Shown: in pieces, positions 12,723 through 22,400 of the stretch | How the letters are laid out: each line of letters begins with the position of its first letter | Numbering within the stretch: the stretch's first letter is position 1 | Source: Exophiala sp. HKRS030 | Lineage: Eukaryota > Ascomycota > Eurotiomycetes > Chaetothyriales > Herpotrichiellaceae | Assembly: GCA_023897205.1 (NCBI GenBank) | Contig: JAHWDD010000002.1 | Span: 7,316,001-7,380,000, forward strand | Reading direction: 5' to 3' | Length of the DNA stretch: 64,000 nt | Program-made: the position numbers and the translations under genes | Notes under the pieces: generated by a model | Databases searched by the model: none | Told to the model about the DNA's origin: nothing | Seen by the model: only the letters and a program-made list of their open reading frames with translations

Positions 12723-13188
12723 TGTTACGAACAGGCCTGGCCTACAGGCCTGGCCTACAGGCCTGGCCTACAGGCCTGGCCTACAGGCCGTAGACAAAGC
12801 TGTGACGACAGCTGTTAACCCCACGAGGCAGGAAATACCGAGGAGAGCTCGGGGTGACTAAACCAGAGGTCACGTGATGTGACTAGGGGTGAGTCCCTGA
12901 CTAGCTGCGCTCAGTTATGATCAGTAGTGATTAGGCTGAGCAACACTGAGCACCACTGAGCACCACTGAGCGCGAGGGAATATATGAACACAGTCATTAC
13001 ATAGCTTTACCACGTAGTTAACTTCGTTCACAATTATACCCATATGTTTTGGTTATAATCACTTCGCTTCTAGTATACCAAGCACGCTCAATATACTATA
13101 CGCTCCCCGAGACATTGTCCCTCTTATACTTCCCACTTGCTAAGGGACCCTACGTGCAGTGACACCCTAGGTGGAGCGAAACATAACA
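12723..13188 (+). mobile_element. solo LTR of Ty3/gypsy element
   Basis: 466-base solo LTR beginning TGTTACGAA and ending CATAACA, flanked on both sides by the identical 5-base target duplication catac (12718-12722 and 13189-13193). It shares long stretches with the LTRs of the full element at 23937-31526, for example GACAAAGCTGTGACGACAG, ACATAGCTTTACCACGTAGT and the terminal GAGCGAAAC block. The internal region has been lost by LTR-LTR recombination. Unlike the other two copies it carries an expanded 13-base minisatellite near its 5' end. Confidence 0.92.
12732..12789. repeat. 13-bp minisatellite in solo LTR
   Basis: Four perfect tandem copies of caggcctggccta plus a partial fifth. The unit is GC-rich and contains the palindrome aggcct. 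The two LTRs of the full-length relative have a single aggcct at the same place, so this is a local expansion. Confidence 0.93.
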
Positions 13189-13505
13189 CATACGTAATAC
13201 CATGATCATTAAGTCTACAGACCGGTAACAACGTAGTATGCATCAACAGGGGGGCATTGTATCATCAAGAATCTGCGAGGGATTCTTTGCTCAGGTAACC
13301 TAGGGAGACAAAGGCCTTCTGGCCATTCTGTCTGCATCTCCAAGCATTTCATGGAAGTATTCGGCCTTCTAACGCAGCTTTTCCAACCAGACTGTGCGAC
13401 TCTTTTCTCAGAAAGGTCTTGTTAAATTCGACATATTTCTCAGGATCCTAGGTCATTAGCAGCGATGTTAGTAACAAGGGCAGATTCATTTCAATGAGGG
13501 GAACT

Positions 13506-14444
13506 TCATACACTCGAAGTCTCCCTTACACTCCTTCTACTCTCCAGTGCTTCAGCCCATTGTTTCCATGTCAGGACCTCCTCACGATTGAACCCTCGAT
13601 ATTCGCGCAGGATGAAATCACGCACTGCCCAAGGTGCAATAACCGCGTCGACCAGACTGAACTGATCTCCAAAGAAGTAGGGCCCCTTGACCTGAGAGGA
13701 GACGGCTGCCAAAGCATCTTTCAGATCCTGGAGGGCCATTGCTTTCTGCTCTGCTTCGTCTGACTGAGCTTGCAAGAGTCGAAAAAAGGGAGGAACAACG
13801 CTCTTGTTAATAAAATCAATCCAGATGCGTGCAACTCCTCTTTGATAAGGATCGGAAGGGGGCAAGATGGTGTCAGAGGCGGCATTGTCGTCGAAGAAGG
13901 CCTCTTCAAGATACTCGCTGACCACGATGGAGTCATGAAGTGGTCTGCCATGGTGTTGAATTGCAGGGACCAAGCCTTTCGGGCTGATTGCTGTAACTTA
14001 TTGAGCATATGCACAATTCTAGTTCATCCTTTCTAGGTCTTATTGGACATAATACACTCACCAAGAAAATGCTCCTCCTTCAGGTATGGGTTGACCTGTC
14101 GGGGTTAGAAATCATGTTTAACCTGGTATTTGAAATCCTTCTCCTTCAGCTTACTTCATGATAGGTATATGGGATACGTTTTTCTTCCAAAGCAATCCAA
14201 CTTCGCTAAATCCTTCTGTTAATCTCATACTTTCATCACGCAGATGTCTACGCTCAGAAAGTTTCGCTGACCTGAGTGAACGGGCAAAACTATATGTTAC
14301 TCTTAGATATGTAGGTATGCTCTGGGAGTACACACTTACCCAACCCGCCCAGAATATCAAATCCTGCGGGGTCTGGTGACAGTTAACCGTACTCTTTGCT
14401 GCACCTGTTGCCGTGGCGTGGTAAATAGGCCCCTGATGTCCCAT
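13506..14444 (-). CDS. omega-like glutathione S-transferase
   Basis: Five exons on the minus strand: 14444-14340, 14289-14272 (a micro-exon of 18 bases), 14205-14155, 14095-14062 and 13990-13506. The introns are 50, 66, 59 and 71 bases. Together they encode 230 residues. The spliced thioredoxin-fold domain reads FWAGW, then FCPFTQ with a putative catalytic Cys, RSWIALEEKRIPYTYHE, VNPYLKEEHFL and SPKGLVPAIQHHGRPLHDS, with VPAI as the cis-Pro glutathione site. The helical C domain follows (YQRGVARIWIDFINK, then GPYFFGDQFSLVDAVIAPW). The donor of intron 2 is GTCAGC, slightly off consensus. Every frame joins exactly, so the gene appears functional. Likely cytosolic conjugation or thiol-transfer, with detoxification suggested by the neighbouring exporter. 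Confidence 0.87.
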
Positions 14445-15686
14445 TTTTGACTTAAAGTGCGTATCTTTCTAATGCGACGCTGGTTTGGTATGCTCAAGAG
14501 TCAACGCAGAATGTTGCAAACTTTGTCGAGTCTTTAAGATGACAGTAAATTTCTGTGTCGGTTGGATCGGCAGCCAGACAGAAGCCTGAAACGACGGAAA
14601 CCCGAATTTTAATCATGAATTACTGAACCGGGTCGTCTACCGCAAAGTTACATCCATTTTATGGCTGTCTTTAAAGCGGCTAGAAGTGGATCCAATACCA
14701 AAAAAGCCGGTCTCTCTGGCTAAGCTCGACCTGACAAATTTCATAATTAGTAAGATATGTTCGTTGAATCAGAATAAAGAGTCTACGATCTCCTTATTAA
14801 ATTATTCGTGAAGAACGGTGCGACTAGTATAGCTGTGCAGGGAGGGCAGCTCTAATATAGTGATTCTAATCTGTCCACCCCCTTTATCCATAAAACGTAA
14901 ACCACATGTCCAATCTGATTTTGACCTAACTTTTCCAGCCTTTAGAGCATTAAGAAACCCCTTCAGGGCATCTTATCTACTTGTTAAGCGCCGGCAACAG
15001 GAGAAACATAATCTCGGCGTCAAGTCACGAAAGTCTCTGCTACAATTGGAATGTTGGTCTGAGAAAGAGTCCCCGCCTTGATTAACGTCGTGCCAGGCAT
15101 GCCTTTAGGTTAAGAATACAAGCTGCTTCCCTGTTCTGGTTAGTATGCCTTTTTGCGGGAAGGGAGCAACGTACCTCCACAAAAGAAGTGAGGATGCTTT
15201 TTTCTGGTGACCAGTCTAAGGCGTACCCAGTTAAATCCATCTGTCTCTCACCACTTTTAACGATTTAACGTATTACTATTTTCGTTTGGACCGTAGTAGT
15301 ATCTATACATGACTTTACACACTCTCTCTCTATCTCTTTATGTCTACATCTTATATCACATTCTTAATAGTGTATATACATATTTATATTTATAACTCTT
15401 TAACTCATGCTAAAGACCCTTAAACTAAGACTTTAAATCTCTCCCACATTTTAAATTATCTATATCTTATGTGCTAACTATTTATTAAAATGTCTTAGCA
15501 AATTGACTTGTGGAAATATCTTCGCCAGCTTAGTTTTGCCACTCTTACCAGATTTGAGCTTTGGCTCGCTAATATATATATTCAGTAGTGCACCACCATT
15601 ACCCGCTTCAGGAGAAGTTTGGCTTCAGCTTTTATAAACCGGTCAGACTGTGCCTCGGTCACGTACCACGCAACGATTCCGGGCTT
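14445..15686. other. spacer grading into AT-rich DNA
   Basis: About 1.2 kb without a credible gene. The right half becomes AT-rich and low in complexity (about 15250-15500), an early sign of the RIP-damaged tract that follows. Confidence 0.4.
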
Positions 15687-15990
15687 TTCATCGGGCGCGA
15701 GGCTGAACTTAACGCTATCAAAGACATTCTACAGCCAGATGGCGAGTCTCCTCGGCAGCGATAACTGGTCCTAGGAAGCCCCGGCGGTTTCGGGAAGACA
15801 TAACTAGCCATTGCCTACGCCTAACGCTGGCACTGAGCCTACGATTCGGTCCTCAGGTTCGGTGCGACCACGGAGATAACACTAAAGAGTAGTTTCAAAT
15901 TGATCGCCAAGACGATCTTCGATATCTCGGAACCAGGAGTTCTCGAGGGCGAGCAGATTCTGGTTCATGACTGCCTCGAGGTCTTTCGAG
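15687..15990 (+). pseudogene. NB-ARC (NLR) fragment, RIP-damaged
   Basis: One frame reads FIGREAELNAIKDILQPDGE, a run ending at a stop, then a Walker A loop GSPGGFGKT (15774-15800), a stop, LAIAYA, and further on RFGATTEITLKSSFKLIAK and FDISEPGVLEGEQILVHDC. This is the N-terminal half of the NB-ARC ATPase domain of fungal NLR proteins, which act in self/non-self recognition and regulated cell death. At least four in-frame stops (TAA, TAA, TAA, TGA) interrupt it, the TAAs where the family has Gln or another CA-starting codon, as RIP produces. No effector or repeat domain was seen around it. It is a clear relic. Confidence 0.78.
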
Positions 15991-16559
15991 CGGTTATATT
16001 GTCTCGACGTGCCGTGTTCGCTCGAAATAAGGCCAATGGGGCTAGGTAGTTTTCATGTAGAAGTTATAAGTGAAGTGCCAGTTAGACTTTAATTGCCCAG
16101 GCTATGTAGCATGTGACATCGCATGAAAAGAGATAGACGGTAGGGATGCAAGGCTTCTTTGGCAAACATAAATCTACGTTTTAGATGGCGGGTTAAAGGA
16201 GTAAACTATTGGTTGATGTCGGAGCATGTAATAGCCGCAGACGATATCAAGTTACGAATTCAGGTAGCTATCTGGGGCTAAGATAAGCAGGAAGGTAAGC
16301 CGAGTAACGTCTAACAGCATAACCTGTTACGAGGATGGTGTCCGTGCAGGAAATTTCCTACTGCTTCACTCTTCTGGAGTAAGTGGCATCGTTACACAGG
16401 AATTAATGGATTAAGCTTGTAAGGTGACAGTATTAATAAAGTTACATAAGCTTGTCAATAGTAGTTAGCAGAGAGATATCTGCGAGATCCTTAGTGCCGC
16501 CTTCTGTCGCAGTGTCGTTCGTGGGTGCAACCACGGATAGGCACCCTTTAGGTTGCCTT
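15991..16559. other. degraded DNA between two relics
   Basis: About 570 bases with no recognisable protein. It is probably the decayed remainder of the NLR gene, but no NLR motif could be read after the NB-ARC start. Confidence 0.35.
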
Positions 16560-17341
16560 ATCAGATAATAATGCCTAATATATCCTGAACCTTTCTTACC
16601 TTTCACTGATATCTTGGCGTAGAACCATGGTCAGGATCTTGTAATCACGTCCATTCTGGCACTGACAAGGGATAGTAGCTGTGACAGTAGAATTTCGCAG
16701 TCGCGGAGACAGTCTACTGTATTCTGAAACGTAGCTTTATTAAAGCGGTTAACGCGGTAGGCCACGAACGGGGGTAACACCACGAAACCTGTGTAGAATA
16801 GTATATCATAACTAATCAGGAACAGCAGATCCTTAATCAGACCTCTAATACCATATGCTAAGTAATACTACTCCTACCCACTAATAATAACTACTACCAT
16901 AGCCCCTTTACCGGTAAACACCCCCTCACTAAATTAGTCCCCCTAATGCTTATTGTTATACTCTCTTACGCCATAAGTAAAGCCACAGGAGAAGACGTGA
17001 TTCACTCACTCTTTAAGGATAGTAGGCATGGCGTACCACCATAGAGGGGACTGTAAGATGACTGTATCTGCTCCCTTAAGCTTCTCTTACTCCCTAACCA
17101 CATCGTTAGTTAGAGAAGCTATGAAGTATGCTTAATATAAGGCCCCTACGACACGTAGAGGTTTGTCAGTAGGAAACGCGGGCAAATCCTCTCGATCAAT
17201 ATCTAATTTCTAGCCCATAGCGTACAGATCTGACACCTGCACTTCGTGCCCTTCACCCTGTAGCTCTTTGACCATGACATTACTCAGAGACGCATTAAGC
17301 GATTCTCGCCCAGGGTGCGCTAGAACAATGAGGACTCGCAT
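16560..17341 (-). pseudogene. NQO1-like quinone reductase, RIP-damaged
   Basis: Minus-strand relic of a flavodoxin-fold NAD(P)H:quinone oxidoreductase of the NQO1/kefF type. From the ATG at 17341 it reads MRVLIVLAHPGRESLNASLS, then GHEVQVSDLYAMG, a stop, LDIDREDLPAF, later EKLKGADTVILQSPLWWYAM (FMN-contact segment), PTILKE, a stop, VNHVFSCGFTYGV, and finally DLLFLISYDILFYTGFVVLP. The order and spacing match the whole family length. At least seven stops (TAG, TAA, TGA) stand mostly at Trp or Gln positions, including the GW after YAMG. The inactivation pattern is RIP-like. Confidence 0.82.
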
Positions 17342-18125
17342 GGCTGTCAATTTCTGAGAAATTGGCTTGATGTTGAGACGAAAGAATAGGGATCAGTATG
17401 AAAACAAGGTCGACTTGAATCTAAAATTTAACTTGATCCTGCCTTCGTCCTTGATATTATTTTGGTGACCTACCCTGTGCTTTTGGGTTAGACCACGACA
17501 TAATGCCCTGATAATGCCACAATCCCAATGCATAATTATCTCAGCATGGTAACGTGTTTGAGGAAATTGACCAAGTACGACCAGAACTTTGTACAATGCT
17601 TTCAAAGCAAACATGGAACCTCAATTGATCCCGCGATATACCGACACTTGTTACGGTATCTTTGCTGTATTTGAGCTGGAAACTTACAGACATACGGCAT
17701 GCACCCTGCACAAGCTGTCTGTGTCAATCATTCCGTGTCCGCGTACGCAGCACGTCACCAACACTCTCGATGTAAGATGCCATTGGCTTGATTTCTCAGC
17801 ATCGTACCTCGCACGCACACTACCCCGCGATATTTTGATTTGTGGGGGGTCGATCATTTGCTGACACGTTCGGGTATTGCATTACGGCTTCGGGTATTGA
17901 AAGCTGGTCGTTTAAGCCTAGCCCTGACGGCAATTATAAATCAGACTGATGCGTCGTACATCGTCCATTCGCGGGGTATTTGCCGCTACGTCCTGTGGGA
18001 GTAGTGAAACGATTCTATATAAGTACAAAAATTCGGGCCAGGCACAGCTTTTCAGTTCTGCTAATACTTGCCCCTTCCTCGCCTCGCCATTGCTGCTGTA
18101 CAGATCAATTCTCGCCAACGCAACG
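17342..18125. promoter_or_regulatory. promoter of FAD monooxygenase
   Basis: Intergenic stretch of about 780 bases. A good TATA element (tatataag) lies at 18016-18023, about 105 bases before the chosen ATG at 18126. This supports 18126 over the upstream in-frame codons from 17949, which would lie partly before the TATA. No other gene is seen here. Confidence 0.5.
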
Positions 18126-19460
18126 ATGAGCGATAAGAAAGACATCCATGATGTGGTCATTGTCGGAGGCTCTCTAGCCGGCCTGCTAAGCGGTGTCCTT
18201 TTCAAACGACGCGGCTACAACGTTACGATCCTCGAACAGTTTCACTCTGATATCCGAAAATCACAAGCTGCCGGCATCGGTCTGACCGACCAAGTTCGTA
18301 AGCTGTTTAACAGTGCTGGAGTCTCTCTCGACGATGTTGGGCCTCCGATGAACCAAGTCCACTTTTACGACTCCGTCAATGGCAAGCTCGAGATCAAACG
18401 AGTTGAGCCATACCCGGGCGTTATGACAGGTTGGACTATCTTGTTCTACAGACTGCGAGCGCATTTCGACCGCTTCGTCACGCCGGTGTGCCCGCAACAA
18501 ACCCCGAATGCGTCAGATTACCCTGACGAAGGCAAGGGGGTATACAAAACACAAGCCAAGGTCACATCAATCGAGTATCTGAAATCCGAGAAAGTAGTTC
18601 TCGTGCACTACGACGACCTCTCTACAAACACTTCGCACACTCTGAAAACACGCCTCCTCATCGGCGCTGACGGAGGTAATTCGACAATCCGCAAACTCCT
18701 CCTTCCCTCCCGTCCCGTCTTACGCAAGTACGCCGGTTATATGGCATGGCGCGGCATAATACCCCTTAATCAACTTTCTGCCCTAGCCAAAGACATCTAC
18801 CAGCCCGGTATCGCGCCTGTGATCGCCAACCCTGCTGTGAAGGCGTATACCATGACCTACCCGATCCCCGCCGACGACGGGCGCTTCGGCGGGGACGAAA
18901 CACTTGTCAATTTCGTCTGGTACGACTACTGCTCCGCAAACAGCCCGGTGTATGTCAAATCTATGACGGACGTTGACGGCAAAGTACACCGCTGGACGCT
19001 GCCGCCCGGGAAAATGGATCCGGATGCTTGGGAAGCTCAACTCGATGTCGCGCGTAAGACACTCCCGCCGCCGCTCGATGAGATAGTGGAGAAGATCTCA
19101 GATCGCCCGTTCATCACAGCCGTCAGTGACTTCATCGCGCCCGAGTGCGTGTTTCATGACGGGCATGTCGTACTGGTGGGCGAGGCGTTTTGCATGGCCA
19201 GGCCGCATTCCGGTAGAGCGACGAATGAGGCCGCCCGCCAGGCGTTACATCTTGTGGATGCGGTGGAGGGGAAAATTACCTGGAGGCAGTATCGTACGGA
19301 GGTCATGAACTGTGTGACATTGAATTTTTATTATTCGCGAATGTTTGGACTGTGGACTTTGGGAGGTAGGTTTGCCCAGTTATGGGCGGGTTTACAGTAT
19401 TGGTGGGTTGGCTTTCAGATCAGATTGTTGGAGAGATTGTTTGGGAAGGTCATTCCATAG
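18126..19460 (+). CDS. FAD-dependent aromatic monooxygenase
   Basis: Single-exon flavoprotein of 444 residues. The Rossmann motif is at residues 9-24 (DVVIVGGSLAGLLSGVLF) followed by VTILEQ. The second FAD/NAD motif LLIGADGGNSTIRKLL lies near residue 180, and the ribityl-contact motif reads LVGEAFCMARPHSGRATNEA where the family usually has GD, an Asp to Glu change. It resembles 2,6-dihydroxypyridine 3-monooxygenase and related class A hydroxylases acting on aromatic or heteroaromatic substrates; the substrate is unknown. The frame is clean and GC-rich. It ends within about 20 bases of a sharp switch into RIP-degraded AT-rich DNA, so it sits at a compartment edge. Confidence 0.85.
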   Translation: MSDKKDIHDVVIVGGSLAGLLSGVLFKRRGYNVTILEQFHSDIRKSQAAGIGLTDQVRKLFNSAGVSLDDVGPPMNQVHFYDSVNGKLEIKRVEPYPGVMTGWTILFYRLRAHFDRFVTPVCPQQTPNASDYPDEGKGVYKTQAKVTSIEYLKSEKVVLVHYDDLSTNTSHTLKTRLLIGADGGNSTIRKLLLPSRPVLRKYAGYMAWRGIIPLNQLSALAKDIYQPGIAPVIANPAVKAYTMTYPIPADDGRFGGDETLVNFVWYDYCSANSPVYVKSMTDVDGKVHRWTLPPGKMDPDAWEAQLDVARKTLPPPLDEIVEKISDRPFITAVSDFIAPECVFHDGHVVLVGEAFCMARPHSGRATNEAARQALHLVDAVEGKITWRQYRTEVMNCVTLNFYYSRMFGLWTLGGRFAQLWAGLQYWWVGFQIRLLERLFGKVIP

Positions 19461-22400
19461 CGTTACGTTAGAAACAGATAAGCTATAGATATCTATATTA
19501 TGGGTTACATGGTATCTATTAGATGGCTAAGGACCTCCCATGCAGAGTACTCCGCTAAAACGGTCTTTACAGGTATAGGCCTTAAGACACTCTTTTACTA
19601 CCCCAGCTTAGCATTTATTTCTCTTTCTATTCTATCTAATAAGGCGCTCATTATTAAGGTAATCTCTAACGCCTTATTCTCTAGGCCTATTCATGTTATT
19701 ATCTAGAAGTTAATATGGTAATAAGACTTAAAGAATATTAGGAATAGCCTATAGAATAAATAGATATTAAGAATAATCTATAGAATAAATAAAGTAATAA
19801 CATAATAAAAATTAGTCTTTCTATCTAGGTACTCTAGTTATAGAACTTAAAGTATAAAAAAGAGAAGTTCCTTATATAAGAAGTCTATAATAATTATATG
19901 ATTTCCCTAAGTTCTCTTAGCGTTATATACTTAGTAAATATACTTAGTATAAAGTTTTAAGATATTATTTATTCTTTATTTTATTTACTTATAATAATAT
20001 CTCTTTTCTCTTTAGCCTTTTATCCTTAAAAAGTGATATATATTATACTAGAAAATAATAAAGATATCTTTTAGTAGCTATTAATTAGCTATAATAAGTA
20101 TATATAGAAAACAGTATAAGTGTCTTAGTTATAATATTAAAATATGTAAATAGAAATAAGTATAGTATATATAGAAGTATATAATATATAATGTATAACT
20201 AAATAACTAAGTAATAAGGTAAGGCTCCTTTTCCTTAAGTATAAGTACATTATTCTCTAGTGACTATAAGCCCTAAATATATAATACTTTAATAATATTA
20301 ATTATATTATAATAGAAGTAAATAGAGAAGCACTATATATTAACTATATTATTAACTATATTAAGTTATTAACTATTTAAAGTTAAAAATGTGAACTTAT
20401 TAATCTATATAAGATTAAGTATACTATATAAGGCTAAGTATATTACGTAAGGCTAAATATAGTAAGACTATTAATTTATAATTACTAGTTTATCCTATTC
20501 TAAAGCCTTCTATATAGACCCTTCTTTACATTTATATAAGGAGATCTTTACCCCCCTTTATAAGCTTTTAATCCTTTAGCTCTCTAAGTTCTTATTTAGT
20601 TATTACTTAACTAGTTATTTATTAATAAAGACTTATTACGCTATACTTTTCCTTATTACGATATAACTTAGTTCTCTTAATAGTTTTACCTTAATTAAGT
20701 CCTTCTTATATCTAGTTACATAATTAAATATTAATAAACCCTTAAATAGTTATTATAAGTAAAAGAAAGAGTAATATTATAATAGATTAAAAATTATAAG
20801 TATTTAACCTATAATAGCTAATATAAATAATAAGTGAGAAAGATAGATAAGTGAGTAAGACACCTTTACCTAATTACTATCACATTTTATAGCTACACTT
20901 AATTATCACGTATTAAATTAGTTATAACTACTTAGATTTCTCTTCCTTAAATAAGGTTATAACTACTTAATAGATTCTAAAGTTATGTCTAGTATTACTA
21001 TAAATATTATATTACTATATACTTATTTTATATTACTAACTCAAATTATCACTAGGCTATATTTCTTACTTTATTATAACCTACCTACTAGCACGACAAA
21101 ACCCACCAGTAGGGGGCGAGAATCTAGGGGCAATAAGTTCCGTCGGTCTATTTTCCTCGATTTCCGCGCGGAACCCACCGGGCCTTTGCCCGGTTCTTCT
21201 AGCCGGCGGCCTCTTAAGATCAGTGACAGTAAATGGCCCGCTTTTTCTTCTTTCTTTGGCCTCCTCTCTTCTCGCCACATCACTAACCCTGAAAACCTGA
21301 GTTACCTAGGTGACCTAGTGAGGATCCCGCTCGAAACGAATGACTGAACACTTAATTCACTCGAAACTTAATGGGATTATATAGGGCCTTTCTCTAAACG
21401 TTATAACGCGGTTAACACCGCCACTATTATCCTTTTTATCTTAACTATAACGGGATAAGTAGAACATAGGTCGTCCTTATTAAGATAAGCGATTTAACTT
21501 AATGCTAAACGTTAGAGAGAGACTCTCCACGTTAACTTTTTCGGCCGAAGGTATTTATTCTGGTACCCTCTACTCCCCCCTAGGAGTCTTATAAAAATCG
21601 AATAAGAAGCTATGGAGTTAGAGTAGCTTATTACTCTTTATAGCTATTAACGGTTAAGGTTAATCTCGCGGCTAAGCCTTATTAATATTTAGGCCCCAAT
21701 TATTTTTTTCCTTCCCGGCGCTCTTCACCGCTGCTGCCACCCCTAGGAACCCTCTTTTAATCATGTCCAAATATTTTAATCTATACCCCTAACCTAAGTT
21801 AAGCTTAGCGTCAATATTTTTAAGGTGACTGGGAATGTGGTAGTCTTATTAAGTTCGACCTAATAGCGCCCTTAACACTACCCCTCGCGCCCCATTTTAG
21901 TTAAGTCCTACCTCGAATTTTTTGAGGCTAGGCTCGTAAATGTTAAGGGAGGGGGATAAGTGCGATAAGGTAAGTAAGCACCCCAGGCTCATTAGTCATA
22001 ATATCATCTAAACATAGGCGCCCACTATTCACTGTCACATGGTATAGGCAATCCCCCGATATTTAGTATCTATACCCGCACCTAGTCGCGCGCTATTCAC
22101 TATAGCATAACACTAAGGGCCTCCTAAGATACACTATGAGACGCTTACGCGCGGCTTAGCGTAACTACTAAGCTAGGCCTCATATTTAAACCCCCTTCAC
22201 TCGCTCTAACTAACCTTCTCCTCTTTCATATCTTCTCATTACTTAGGTAGGTTAAGCCCCTCAATCTTTGCGGGGCCTCCCCTCCCCTCTCTCCTCTCTC
22301 TGCTCACCCTCTTACTAGCCCCTCTTTTCCCTTGATCTTTTTAAGGTAAGGTCAGTGGGGAGTGCCTCGAAAAGATTAAGGCCCTTCTCACAGTACTCAC

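Noticed and set aside
13506..14444. Glutathione transferase as a broken gene
   Set aside because: Four short introns, one bounding an 18-base exon, restore a continuous protein.
7907..14444. Secondary metabolite gene cluster
   Set aside because: No polyketide synthase, NRPS, terpene cyclase or other backbone enzyme is present in the window.
20985..21347. 120-codon frame in the AT-rich block
   Set aside because: Low-complexity start and no recognisable protein; it is probably a chance frame over the small GC-richer island.
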